Positions 24,782 to 33,104 of a stretch of DNA of 48,962 nt are shown piece after piece; positions within the stretch are counted from its first letter, which is position 1, and each line of letters starts with the position of its first letter. Both the position numbers and the translations under genes were made by a program. Source of the DNA: Myxococcales bacterium (GTDB lineage Bacteria > Myxococcota_A > Polyangia > Palsa-1104 > JAEUJZ01); contig JAEUKA010000047.1 of assembly GCA_016794465.1 (NCBI GenBank), positions 1 through 48,962 on the forward strand, written 5' to 3'. The notes below the pieces were generated by a model. That model saw nothing but the letters and a program-made list of their open reading frames with translations, was not told the origin of the DNA and did not search any database.

Positions 24782-25615
24782 CTATGGATTGACCCGGGGC
24801 CTGACCCGGCTTCGAGCGGCGCGCGCGGCCAGCTCTTCGCGACGAAGCTGCTGGGCCAGGTGACCAAGTGCCAGGTTGTGGTCGAGCGTGTGCGGCAAGC
24901 GAGTCACCTCCGCTTCGCTGGGCAGCACGGCGCTGTCTCCGGGGTTGTGCCCAAAGCGGAGCGTCATCACCGGATCGCTCGGTCCCGTCACAAACACCCG
25001 CAGCCTGAGCCCCAGTTTCGGCGTTGGCCACTGGGAAAACCGCGAGCCGAGCGCGATCGGCAGCGGCGTCATCCACAGATCCTGGCCGCTCCACGGATTG
25101 AAGCCCTGCCCCGCGAGCGGCGCGCCGACCGTGATAAGCTCCACCGCCAGCGACGACGGAACCTGCACCCGCGTCGCCGCCCACAGCAGCAAAAGACCCG
25201 CCGCCGAGTGCCCGATGACCACCACCCGCGCCACCGATCCGGGCAGCCGCCGCAGCAGATAATCGAGGTGCTCTGTCAGCGCCGTACCGCTCTGCGCCAG
25301 GCTGCGCCACGGGTCCCACGGCCACACCAGCGTCACCGCAGCGGGCAGCTCGCGAAGCTCTCGCTCAGCGCCGTGCCACTCCCAGCCGTAGCCGAGCAGC
25401 CCCGGCACCAGCAGATACACCGTCTGCGTTCCTTTCGGCACCGGCGGACGAGTGCCCAGCGTCAGGGTCTGACAGTGTGGACAAGCCTGCGGCAGCGGCA
25501 CCGCACAGCCCGACGGAAGCACCATCGCAGCCAGCAGAGCCAGCGTCAGCATGCCGTACCCACCGCGCGAGGGACGGTGCTTGCTGGGCTGCGCGACCGA
25601 TTCAATATTGATCAT
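24782..25615 (-). CDS. Alpha/beta-hydrolase lipoprotein
   Basis: The 277-residue protein has a hydrophobic leader ending in VLPSGC (lipid Cys37). An alpha/beta-hydrolase core follows, with YLLVPGLLGYGWEWHG (oxyanion region) and VVVIGHSAAGLLLLWAA, where Ser137 is the nucleophile in GHSAG form. A late Asp/His pair is likely in TGPSDPVMTLRFGHN and PHTLDHNLALGH. It is probably an envelope lipase or esterase; the substrate is unknown. The start is ATG at 25615; a shorter start at Met22 would remove much of the basic N-terminus. It converges with the TPR gene and diverges from the TIG/VCBS cluster across an AT-rich promoter region. Confidence 0.83.
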   Translation of the reverse strand: MINIESVAQPSKHRPSRGGYGMLTLALLAAMVLPSGCAVPLPQACPHCQTLTLGTRPPVPKGTQTVYLLVPGLLGYGWEWHGAERELRELPAAVTLVWPWDPWRSLAQSGTALTEHLDYLLRRLPGSVARVVVIGHSAAGLLLLWAATRVQVPSSLAVELITVGAPLAGQGFNPWSGQDLWMTPLPIALGSRFSQWPTPKLGLRLRVFVTGPSDPVMTLRFGHNPGDSAVLPSEAEVTRLPHTLDHNLALGHLAQQLRREELAARAARSRVRPRVNP

Positions 25616-25825
25616 GCGCTACGCCTATTTATCACACAAATGGTGACAGATGATCATCGCCGTCAGGATAACAGGTATTGATTAGGCTAGAATATAACTA
25701 TGTGGAAAGACTGGATATTTCGCAGAGAAAACCACATGGATCACCTCGTCGGACAACATGATAACGTGATTGGGAGTGGTCACTGGACCATGCTGGGGCA
25801 CCTTAATTCCGAGAAGGAGAACTGA
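25616..25825. promoter_or_regulatory. AT-rich divergent promoter region
   Basis: The 210-bp gap between the alpha/beta-hydrolase gene (minus) and the first TIG/VCBS gene (plus) is clearly richer in A+T than its neighbours. A TATAAC at about 25695 in AGAATATAACT could be a -10 box for the plus-strand gene. A strong AAGGAG lies 7 bp before the ATG at 25826. No convincing -35 box or operator is seen. Confidence 0.5.
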
Positions 25826-26716
25826 ATGCGTAATAAGATGTTTTCGCGTATCACGATGGCGTCACTGCTGGGCATTGGCGTCGTCACTCTGGCGTTCGCC
25901 TGTGACCCGGAGCCGACCCCGAACCCGATTCCGGTCGCCGACCTGTCCGTCATTCCCGCTGACATGACGGTTCTGCCCGATCTGACGCTCCTAACCCCGA
26001 CGGCGACGCAGATCGCCCCGGTGCGCGGTCCAGGCGCTGGCAACACCGCCATCACGATCACCGGCACCAACTTCAAGAGCGGCGCCACCGTCATGATTGG
26101 CGGCGTTGCAGCCACCAACGTTGTCGTCACCCCGACCCAGATCACTGCCAACACCGGCGCCTCGACGATGTACGGCCCGCAGGATATCGTGGTCGACAAC
26201 AAGGACGGCTCGACGCCGGCCACCCTCGCCAAGGGCTACACCTACTTCATCGGCAACTTGACGTTCGCCAACGGCGCCAACGCCAACATTGCCGCGATGA
26301 ACGTCAATGGTCCGCGTGGCATCTCGGCCATCGACCTCTCCGTGACGACTGCCATGCCCAGTGGCAATGGCTTCCCGAGCATCGTTGCCGCGATGGGCAC
26401 CGCCAACGTCATGGGCGCGGCGCAGAACGGCATCAACCTGATCCCGAACACCACCGCCGCCCCCACCAACAACGCGCCGACGTTTGTGGCCACCCAGGGC
26501 ATTGGCGTCCCGGTCCTCACCAACGCGGTTTCGACGACGGTCGCCGACATGGACGGCAACGGCCAGCTCGACGTGGTCGTCGCCTTCCTGAACAGCAACA
26601 GCGTCGTGATCCTGCACCGCGTGGGCAACATGGTCACCCCGACCGTGATCACGCAAGCCATGGGTGGCTTTAACCAGCCCAGCTTCATCGCAGTCGCGGA
26701 CGTAAACGGAGTTTAA
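25826..26716 (+). pseudogene. TIG/FG-GAP lipoprotein paralogue A, 5' part of an interrupted gene
   Basis: The fragment encodes 296 residues: a signal ending in LAFAC (lipidation), a Pro-rich spacer, an IPT/TIG domain (about 60-140, PVRGPGAGNTAITITGTNF) and the start of an FG-GAP/VCBS calcium-binding repeat region (VADMDGNGQLDVVV). It stops abruptly after IAVADVNGV, inside a repeat motif. The rest of the domain is found 3.9 kb downstream at 30582-31297. Joining the two at the shared TCGCGGAC gives VADFDGDGKKDLAV and a 527-codon frame, comparable with paralogues B (499) and C (494). Such proteins are cell-surface beta-propellers. The start is ATG at 25826 with AAGGAG 7 bp upstream. Confidence 0.85.
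26694..26701. repeat. 8-bp direct repeat at the left junction of the inserted segment
   Basis: TCGCGGAC lies at the break point in paralogue A and is repeated exactly at 30582-30589. It looks like a target-site duplication or a recombination join, and both copies sit in the same codon phase. Confidence 0.7.
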
Positions 26717-26796
26717 GCGTATCCCTACAGCAGCCCACTTGAGCTACTGCGCAATAAGCAATTAATAATTTGAGATCACTTTGATTGGAATAATGT

Positions 26797-26830
26797 CAGA
26801 AGCGGCCAGAAGCGGCCAGAAGCGGCCAGA
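26797..26830. repeat. Three 10-bp tandem repeats upstream of the hypothetical gene
   Basis: CAGAAGCGGC occurs three times in perfect tandem (26797-26826), followed by a partial copy. It lies 73 bp before the ATG at 26903, next to an AT-rich stretch (26745-26795) that is the likely promoter of that gene. Confidence 0.9.
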
Positions 26831-26902
26831 TGGCTAAGATTTGGACCCATCATTCTCGCCCAATTGGTTGCGTCGCGTGGCGAGGGCGTGCTAGGCAACG
26901 GC

Positions 26903-27829
26903 ATGACTACGAAGAAGCCTGTTTCTAAGAAACCGAGCGCTGCGGCCAAGCCTGCGGTCCCGTCTGCGGACACCATTGGCAAGACCGCTCTTTTGTCCCT
27001 GGATGAAGCAAGTGGAGTGGCCGCCTTTTCGCGTCGGCGCGGCCAGCTTGTGGCCCTGCCCGTCCACTCGGTGGGCGTGATTCATTACGGTGTGCGGCTG
27101 GCGGCGACGAGCGCGCTCGGGCTGTGGGCGCTGATTGAGGAGCGCGGGCTGCGGCAGGGCTTCACCACCCTCGCCAAGGCCGGGCTGTTTGAGCTTTCGC
27201 ACCTCGACGGCCTGCCGGAGCTGGCGCGGACGCTGTGGTACATCCGCCATCGGCTCGACGAGCAGGTGGCGCTGGGCTCGCGGGCAACGCTGCCGACCGA
27301 GCTGCTTGATGCGGCGACCGAGCTGCGGCGCGACATGCTGCGGGTGCTCGAGTTCCGGCTCGGCGACGATGCCGAGGTGGCGGCGCGGCTCGACTTCATC
27401 CGACGCAGTACCGGCCACCAAGACCTCGCCGACGATCTGGTGCGCCTCGGCGGCCTGTACCACAGCCATAAGGACACCCTGAGCGGCATGCCCCGCCCCT
27501 ACCAGCCCACCGATGCCGAGCGAGCCAGCAAGCTAGCGGCCCAGATCCTGATGACCCTCGGCCTACAGCCCGCCCTGGAAAAGACCGGGGCGGGGGCCAA
27601 AGCGACCGGCCACGACAACCTCGACTGGGGCGACCTCCAGACCCGCGCCGCCACCCTGCTAGAGCAGTCCTACGACGAAGTAGCCGCCGCTGGCCGCTAC
27701 CTCTGCCGCCACAAACCAGACCTGGCCGCACGATTTGCGCCCCTCGGCAGCGTGGCAAGAAACCGCCGCGCCAGCTCCAAAGACCCCGAGCCTGCGCCCA
27801 GCCCCACCGAGGACGCGCCCAAGCCGTAA
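26903..27829 (+). CDS. Hypothetical protein, helical
   Basis: The 308-residue protein is not recognised. The N-terminus is Lys/Ala/Pro-rich (MTTKKPVSKKPSAAAKPAVP) and probably disordered. The core (about 35-290) is mostly alpha-helical with many Leu and Arg residues, for example LPTELLDAATELRRDMLRVL and DDAEVAARLDFIRRSTGHQD. The C-terminus is again Pro-rich. No signal peptide or membrane segment is seen, so it is probably cytoplasmic. The ATG at 26903 is chosen over an upstream in-frame start because it begins MTTKKP, which is also how the transaminase at 29251 begins. It is the first gene of the segment interrupting paralogue A. The 42-bp array begins 16 bp after its stop. Confidence 0.75.
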   Translation: MTTKKPVSKKPSAAAKPAVPSADTIGKTALLSLDEASGVAAFSRRRGQLVALPVHSVGVIHYGVRLAATSALGLWALIEERGLRQGFTTLAKAGLFELSHLDGLPELARTLWYIRHRLDEQVALGSRATLPTELLDAATELRRDMLRVLEFRLGDDAEVAARLDFIRRSTGHQDLADDLVRLGGLYHSHKDTLSGMPRPYQPTDAERASKLAAQILMTLGLQPALEKTGAGAKATGHDNLDWGDLQTRAATLLEQSYDEVAAAGRYLCRHKPDLAARFAPLGSVARNRRASSKDPEPAPSPTEDAPKP

Positions 27830-27845
27830 CCAAGCTGCCCAAAGT

Positions 27846-27985
27846 CCTCTCGAGTAGACCTGCACACGTGTCAACAGCCGTGTAAGCCCTCTCGAGTAGA
27901 CCTGCACACGTCTTCACAGCCGCGTAAGCCCTCTCGAGTAGACCTGCACACGTCTTCACAGCCGTGTAAGCCCTCTTGAGTAGGT
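27846..27985. repeat. 42-bp tandem array just after a stop codon
   Basis: Units begin at 27846, 27888, 27930 and 27972 (the last partial), exactly 42 bp apart. Each holds CTCGAGTAGACCTGCACAC, then a weak stem ACACG...CGTGT, then AAGCC. The three full copies are nearly identical, differing at only a few positions. The array starts 16 bp after the stop of the hypothetical gene and ends about 55 bp before the convergent phytochelatin synthase stop. Confidence 0.95.
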
Positions 27986-28038
27986 TTTGGGCGGCATGAT
28001 CCGGGCCCGCAAGTCGCTGGATCTGGGTCGTCGGCGCG

Positions 28039-29151
28039 TTAGCAGCACAGCCGCAAGTCATCGAGCGCTGCCGCTTGGGTGCGCAGGTGTTCGGCTTGGG
28101 CGCGGACGGCGGGGGGCAGGGAGTCCAGGCGCCGCAGGGCAGAGAGCCGCTGGAACTCGGTGGGTGGCAGATGGGAATAGTAGCGCTCGGGCAGGGCAAG
28201 GAGGAGCAGGGCCAGCGCGAGGTGTTCGGCATCGGTGGCAGGGACCGCACTGCGGACGAGCTGCCCGATCTCGGAGTGTTCGATCTCTTGGCCGAGCGCG
28301 GTCGACAGCTCGGAATCGCCCGCATCGTGCGGATGGGGAAGCTGACGGAGCAGCTGGGCAGGCACCTTGTGCAGCAGACCCTGCACGAGCGACTCCACGC
28401 CAGTCGTTTCTTTCAGGCTGAGCAAGTCGGCGGTCAGCGTGCGCCAGCTTAGATCCGTGGCGTCCCAGGTCCACAGCGGCACGGCCTGCAACCGTCGCCG
28501 CAACAGGGCGTAGCCGCGCGACTTTCTGACTTCGGGATCGAGCGGCAGCATCGCTCGGAACAGCAGCTCCAGCGGCACCCAGTGCGGCGGATATTTAAAG
28601 CGTGCGACATCCAGGATCAGCACCTGATCGCGTGCCGCGTGATATCCGCCGACCGGCGAAAAATGGCCACTGCCGGACTGCCCGAGCGTGCTGCGATCAT
28701 AGGCAACGATCAAGTGCGGCTCGCCGGGGGTGGAAGTCGCTTCCTCGACGGCCTCGCGGAATGCTTCGAGAGTCGATGACTGTGCGAGCTGCACATCCAC
28801 GTGCGTGCCATTGCAGCGGGCCAGACAGGCAACTTGCGGCAGGGTCAGGCCACTGCGCCTCACTTCATCGAGCGGGCGGCAGCAGTCGAGGTGCTCCTCG
28901 GAAAACCAGCGCCACGGTCCTTTCCACACCCGACTTGGTCCGGGGTCGATGCCGAGCGCATTGAGGACCATGACCAGCGTTCCCAGGCCACAGAACGACG
29001 GCTCTGCCTGGGTATGGAACTGCTCTGCCAGCGCGAAGTAGCCAGCCATGGTGCCGGCGCTGAGCGCCTCTTGAAAGATCTGGCGACCCTCCGCCGAAGA
29101 AAACGCGGTCAGCTCAGGAGGGAGGGGGCGCTTGTAGAAAGTTGGCGTCAT
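28039..29151 (-). CDS. Phytochelatin synthase, full-length (plant-like catalytic triad)
   Basis: The 370-residue protein has the papain-like phytochelatin synthase domain. Cys54 lies in EPSFCGLGTLVMVLNALGID, His163 in GSGHFSPVGGYH and Asp181 in ILDVARFKYPPHWV. These match Cys56, His162 and Asp180 of the plant enzyme (family knowledge) in order and spacing. It makes phytochelatins from glutathione by gamma-glutamylcysteine transfer, or hydrolyses glutathione conjugates. Most bacterial homologues are short (about 240 residues), whereas this one has an additional C-terminal region of about 150 residues ending in a Cys pair (LRLCC), like the metal-sensing domain of eukaryotic enzymes. The start is ATG at 29151, sharing a 99-bp divergent promoter with the AEP transaminase gene. 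Confidence 0.92.
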   Translation of the reverse strand: MTPTFYKRPLPPELTAFSSAEGRQIFQEALSAGTMAGYFALAEQFHTQAEPSFCGLGTLVMVLNALGIDPGPSRVWKGPWRWFSEEHLDCCRPLDEVRRSGLTLPQVACLARCNGTHVDVQLAQSSTLEAFREAVEEATSTPGEPHLIVAYDRSTLGQSGSGHFSPVGGYHAARDQVLILDVARFKYPPHWVPLELLFRAMLPLDPEVRKSRGYALLRRRLQAVPLWTWDATDLSWRTLTADLLSLKETTGVESLVQGLLHKVPAQLLRQLPHPHDAGDSELSTALGQEIEHSEIGQLVRSAVPATDAEHLALALLLLALPERYYSHLPPTEFQRLSALRRLDSLPPAVRAQAEHLRTQAAALDDLRLCC

Positions 29152-29250
29152 GCGGGTTGCTCGTGGACTTTATACTCGCAAGGACTGGCTCGACGAGCGC
29201 TAGGTAAGAGATTCTGGACGGACAGGAGCCGCGCGCCGATCCTTGCCGCC

Positions 29251-30417
29251 ATGACCACGAAGAAACCTGCCGCCTCCGAAACCGGCGATCCGCTGCTGCT
29301 GACGCCGGGTCCGCTCACCACCTCGGCCAGCGTCAAGCAGGCCATGGTCCACGACTGGGGCTCGCGCGATGCGGGGTTCCTGGCCATCAGCAAGCTGGTG
29401 CTCGATAAGATCGTCGAGCTGGCCGGCGCACAGGGCACGCATGTCACCGTGCCGGTGCAGGGCTCGGGCACCTTCGCCGTCGAGGCGATGATCACCTCTT
29501 TCGTGCCGAGGACCGGCAAGCTGCTGGTGCTCAGCAACGGTGCCTATGGTCAGCGGGCCAAGAAAATCGCCGAGATCGCCGACCGCGCCGTCACGACCTA
29601 CGAGACGCCGGAAGATACGCCGCCCGATCTGGCGAAGCTCGAGAAGCTGCTCATCGACGACCAGGCGATCAGCCACGTCTTCGCTGTCCACTGCGAGACG
29701 ACCTCGGGCATCCTCAATCCCATCGCCGAGATCGCCGAGATCGTCGCGAAGCAGAGCTGTCGCCTGCTGATCGATTCGATGAGTGCGTTCGGTGCCCTCG
29801 AGATCGACGCCCGCAAGATCCGCTACGACGCACTGGCGGCCTCCTCGAACAAGTGCCTGCAGGGCGTGCCGGGCCTGGGCTTCGTGGTCTGCCGCAACAC
29901 CGCGCTCGCCACATGCAAGGGCAACGCCACCACGCTGGTGCTCGACCTCTTCGACCAGGCCGAAGCCTTGGCGCGCACCGGTCAGTACCGCTTCACGCCG
30001 CCGACCCACGTCATCGTGGCGCTTGGCAAGGCGCTAGAGGAGCACGCAGCCGAGGGCGGCGTCGCTGGGCGAGGCAAGCGCTATCGCGACAATGCCAAGG
30101 TACTGATCGACGGCATGCGCGCCATGGGCTTCCAGACGCTGCTGCCGAGCGAGCTGCAGGCGCCAATCATCGTCACCTTCCACATGCCGACCGATCCCAG
30201 GTTCGTGTTCCAGCGCTTCTACGACGGGCTGAAGGACCGTGGTTACGTGATCTATCCGGGCAAGCTCACGGTGGCCGACTCGTTCCGCATCGGCTGCATC
30301 GGTCGCCTGTACCCAGAGCACATGAAGGGCGCGCTCGCTGCCGTCCGTGAAGTGCTGGACGAGCTACAGGTCAGCAGCGGACGGCCTCAGGCCCACAGCA
30401 GAGCAGGAGAGGGATAG
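29251..30417 (+). CDS. phnW: 2-aminoethylphosphonate-pyruvate transaminase-like enzyme (class V)
   Basis: The 388-residue PLP enzyme has LLLTPGPLTTSASVKQAM and DWGSRDAGF (15-43), the N-terminal signature of AEP transaminase, then VQGSGTFAVEA. Asp175 lies in LLIDSMSAFGA, and ASSNKCLQGVPGLGF holds the PLP lysine Lys201. PhnW moves the amino group of 2-aminoethylphosphonate to pyruvate, giving phosphonoacetaldehyde. No PhnX or PhnA lies near, so a biosynthetic or other class-V role (alanine-glyoxylate type) is possible. The ATG at 29251 (MTTKKPAASETGDP) adds a short extension found in no standard PhnW that I recall. It is divergent to phytochelatin synthase and lies inside the interrupting segment. 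Confidence 0.83.
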   Translation: MTTKKPAASETGDPLLLTPGPLTTSASVKQAMVHDWGSRDAGFLAISKLVLDKIVELAGAQGTHVTVPVQGSGTFAVEAMITSFVPRTGKLLVLSNGAYGQRAKKIAEIADRAVTTYETPEDTPPDLAKLEKLLIDDQAISHVFAVHCETTSGILNPIAEIAEIVAKQSCRLLIDSMSAFGALEIDARKIRYDALAASSNKCLQGVPGLGFVVCRNTALATCKGNATTLVLDLFDQAEALARTGQYRFTPPTHVIVALGKALEEHAAEGGVAGRGKRYRDNAKVLIDGMRAMGFQTLLPSELQAPIIVTFHMPTDPRFVFQRFYDGLKDRGYVIYPGKLTVADSFRIGCIGRLYPEHMKGALAAVREVLDELQVSSGRPQAHSRAGEG

Positions 30418-30581
30418 CCCAAACGCTCCGCAGAGTCTTCCGCAGCGTGCGGTCCGAAGGCTCCTGCCGGCTGCGACCCGTGATCCGAGAGCGTGCCTGT
30501 ACATACATATTACTGATATAAAATGACCAATATAACCTGACCGCAATTGCGATTCCCCCGAGGCAAAGCACAAGCTCCGGT

Positions 30582-30589
30582 TCGCGGAC
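30582..30589. repeat. 8-bp direct repeat at the right junction of the inserted segment
   Basis: TCGCGGAC matches 26694-26701 exactly and encodes the same codon phase of an FG-GAP motif. Removing one copy and the DNA between the two restores the paralogue A frame. Confidence 0.7.
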
Positions 30590-31297
30590 TTTGATGGGGA
30601 TGGGAAGAAGGATCTTGCTGTGACCAACCAGGCTGCTGGCACCGGCACGGTCAGCATCCTTCGGCAGAGCGGCAACATGACCTACGCCCCGATGGCTGGC
30701 TCGCCGGTGGCCATGGGTGCGGGCTACACCTCCTACGGCATCGATGTGGCCGACTTCAACGGCGACAAGCGCGCCGACTTGGTGGTGGGCAACGTTGCCA
30801 ACAACACCAACCTGCGCATCATCCTCAACAACGTCGCCAGCTGGGCTGCGCAGCCGCTGTTCGGCGCCACAATTCTCCCGGGTGCCGGTCCCAACGTCGT
30901 CAAGGCTGGCGACTGGGACGGCGACGGCAAGATGGACTTCGTGTCGGTCAACCGCAACGGCGGCAACGTCACCTTCTACAAGGGCAACGATACCGGTGTC
31001 TTCACCCGTCCGAACGCCAACATTGCGGTCGGAACCTTCCCAGAAATCGCTGCCATGGGCGATCTGAACCGCGACGGCTTCATGGATCTGGTGGTGCCCA
31101 ACTTCGGCTCGAACAACGCCCACCTGCTGATCGGTCGGGGCGACGGCACCTTCAACGCCCCGGTGATGGTCGCCACCGGCCTGCAGACCAACGGCGTGGC
31201 CATCGGCGACTACAACAATGATGGTCGGCCCGACGTTGCCTTGAGCGCCTTCAACGCCGGCAACATCCAGATCTTCCGCAACACCGGCACCAACTAG
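30582..31297 (+). pseudogene. FG-GAP/VCBS paralogue A, 3' part of the interrupted gene
   Basis: The frame is open from a TAA at about 30530 but has no plausible start. Homology begins at FADFDGDGKKDLAVTNQ. At least five FG-GAP/VCBS repeats follow with D-x-[DN]-x-[DN]-G calcium-binding loops (VADFNGDKRADLVVGN, AGDWDGDGKMDFVSVN, MGDLNRDGFMDLVVPN, IGDYNNDGRPDVALSA), and it ends FRNTGTN. These align with the C-terminal repeats of paralogue B. A GTG at 30620 could start a leaderless fragment, but without a signal peptide it could not be exported. It is the continuation of the gene that begins at 25826. Confidence 0.85.
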
Positions 31298-31447
31298 GCT
31301 TGTCGCGAGCTTCCAGCGCTCGCCAGCCCCTTGAACAGCCCTCGGGTCCGCTCTCTGCGCAGGCGGTGCGTGACCCGAGGGCAAGAGACTCTGACCCGCC
31401 GCGCTTCCTTTTGCTTCACCGCTCCCCCTTTCTGGATAGGAGTCCCC

Positions 31448-32947
31448 ATGCGTAGCATTCCCAGTCGCTTCTTGTTGACCCTGGCCGGAGTCTCTGTGAT
31501 TGCGCTTGCATGCGAGCAGACAGACCCCGCACCACCGACGCCACCGGAGGATCTGGCCCCGCCAGATTTCAGCGCTTCTGTCGATCAAAGCAAGCCTGCT
31601 CCAGTACTCAGCGCGCTTTCGGTAAAGCTTGGGCCGACCACTGGAGGAACCACGACCACGCTGTCCGGAAGTGGCTTTTTGCAAGGCGCTACAGTGTCGA
31701 TTGGTGGGAAGGCTGCCATGGTTACTGCCGTCGCTGCGGATGGCACGACCATCACCGCAACCACCGGAGCCCGACCGGGAGTTCCTGGTGACAGCGCGGT
31801 TTCTGTGACCAATCCCGATGGTCAAGTGGCGACGCTTCCCAAGGGATTCCGGTACTACCTATCGACCGTTTCCTTTCCGATTCCTCCGGCACTCCCAACC
31901 GCTTCCGGACTGCCGGCCAGTGGTCCACGCTCGCTGGCGGTTCTGGATGTAAATGGAGATCAGAACATCGATCTTGTGACGGCCAACGGAGCCGGTGGCA
32001 ACAGCGTCTCTGTCCTTTTGGGAACCGGCAACGGAGGGCTTGGTTCACCGACGACCATCCCGCTCGGAATGAACGGCGCGCAGACTCTGATCGCGGTCGA
32101 TCTGAACAAAGACACCGTGCTCGATTACGCAGTCACCAACCTGACCAGCAACAGCGTAAGCGCACTCCTGCGCAGCGGCGGAACCACCACTCCCAACACG
32201 GTCACGACCGGGACTCTGTCCCAGCCAAACGGAATCGCGGCAGCCGATCTGGATGGAGACGGTGACATGGACTTGGTGGTGTCCAATCAAGCCACCAGCA
32301 CAGTCAGCATTCTGCTCAACAGCGGCGCGGGGACGGTCTACACCACGGCGGTCGGCTCGCCGTTTGCGATGGGCGCTGGCTTTCAGCCCTACCATGTCGC
32401 GACGGGAGATCTTGACAAAGACAGCCGCCCCGATGTCGTCGTGGGCAGCGCCGGAACCAGCAACCTCCGCGTCATCTTGAACAAGCCCACGGGCTATCAG
32501 CTGGTCGCCACCGCAACGGCAGTTGGCCAGACTGCACCCACCGGAGTGGTCATCGGTGACTTTGATGGCGACGGCACTGCCGATGTCGCCACCGCCAATC
32601 GCACCGCTTCTAGCGTCTCGATCTTGAAAGGAAACGGAGCCGGGACCCTGACCGTGATAGGAACACCGATGGTCGTGGGCACCGCGCCCGAGCAGCTGCT
32701 CGCCACCGACATGAACCTGGATGGCGTGACCGACTTGGTGGTTCCCAACAGCGGCTCGGCCTCTGTTCATGTCCTGCTCGGCAAGGGAGACGGTACGTTC
32801 ACACCCGCCCGCGCCACACCGTTCACCACAGGACCGGGCCCGCTCGCCTGCGCGGTCGCTGACTTTAACAGCGACGGTCGTCCCGATCTGGCGGTGACGC
32901 GCTACACCATCGGCGCCATCGACATCATCCTCAGCGACGGTCAGTAA
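31448..32947 (+). CDS. TIG/FG-GAP repeat lipoprotein (paralogue B)
   Basis: The 499-residue lipoprotein has the signal MRSIPSRFLLTLAGVSVIALAC (lipid Cys22), an acidic Pro-rich spacer and an IPT/TIG domain (about 52-140, LGPTTGGTTTTLSGSGF). About seven FG-GAP/VCBS repeats follow, with loops such as LDVNGDQNIDLVTAN, ADLDGDGDMDLVVSN, GDFDGDGTADVATAN and ADFNSDGRPDLAVTR. The repeats predict a calcium-binding beta-propeller at the cell surface, with adhesion or ligand binding the usual role; the partner is unknown. The ATG at 31448 has AGGAG 5 bp upstream; a longer reading from 31331 lacks the signal at its start. It is intact and serves as the reference for paralogues A and D. Confidence 0.9.
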   Translation: MRSIPSRFLLTLAGVSVIALACEQTDPAPPTPPEDLAPPDFSASVDQSKPAPVLSALSVKLGPTTGGTTTTLSGSGFLQGATVSIGGKAAMVTAVAADGTTITATTGARPGVPGDSAVSVTNPDGQVATLPKGFRYYLSTVSFPIPPALPTASGLPASGPRSLAVLDVNGDQNIDLVTANGAGGNSVSVLLGTGNGGLGSPTTIPLGMNGAQTLIAVDLNKDTVLDYAVTNLTSNSVSALLRSGGTTTPNTVTTGTLSQPNGIAAADLDGDGDMDLVVSNQATSTVSILLNSGAGTVYTTAVGSPFAMGAGFQPYHVATGDLDKDSRPDVVVGSAGTSNLRVILNKPTGYQLVATATAVGQTAPTGVVIGDFDGDGTADVATANRTASSVSILKGNGAGTLTVIGTPMVVGTAPEQLLATDMNLDGVTDLVVPNSGSASVHVLLGKGDGTFTPARATPFTTGPGPLACAVADFNSDGRPDLAVTRYTIGAIDIILSDGQ

Positions 32948-33042
32948 CCCTTCGCGCAGTTCCTGGCTCTATCAATCAACATAATTAGGCGGAATTGTTC
33001 GGTTTTTGGGCGGAATTACATGTCAATCCGCCGTCGAAACCA

Positions 33043-33060
33043 GCGTGATATATTGGCAAA
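33043..33060 (+). promoter_or_regulatory. Conserved element GTGATATATTGGCAA upstream of paralogue C
   Basis: GTGATATATTGGCAA (33045-33059) recurs with one change upstream of paralogue D, at nearly the same distance from the start (46 versus 48 bp). TATATT could be a -10 box. Just upstream, GGCGGAATT occurs twice and forms an imperfect inverted repeat with AATCCGCC (33025-33032), a possible operator. Confidence 0.6.
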
Positions 33061-33104
33061 CACCAACCAGCATCACTCGTGTTTACTTTACGGAGGCTTT
33101 CGGC

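Larger units (their letters stand above)
26702..30581. mobile_element. 3.9-kb segment interrupting paralogue A (putative inserted element)
   Basis: The segment separates the two halves of one FG-GAP lipoprotein gene and is flanked by TCGCGGAC on both sides. It carries a hypothetical gene, a 42-bp repeat array, a phytochelatin synthase gene and an AEP transaminase gene. The ends show a weak inverted match: AACGGAGTTTAAGCGT (26705-26720) against the reverse complement of 30566-30581, 11 of 16 positions. No transposase or integrase is present, so it would be non-autonomous, or the arrangement arose by another rearrangement. Alternative: two independently truncated paralogues that happen to flank unrelated genes. 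Confidence 0.6.
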
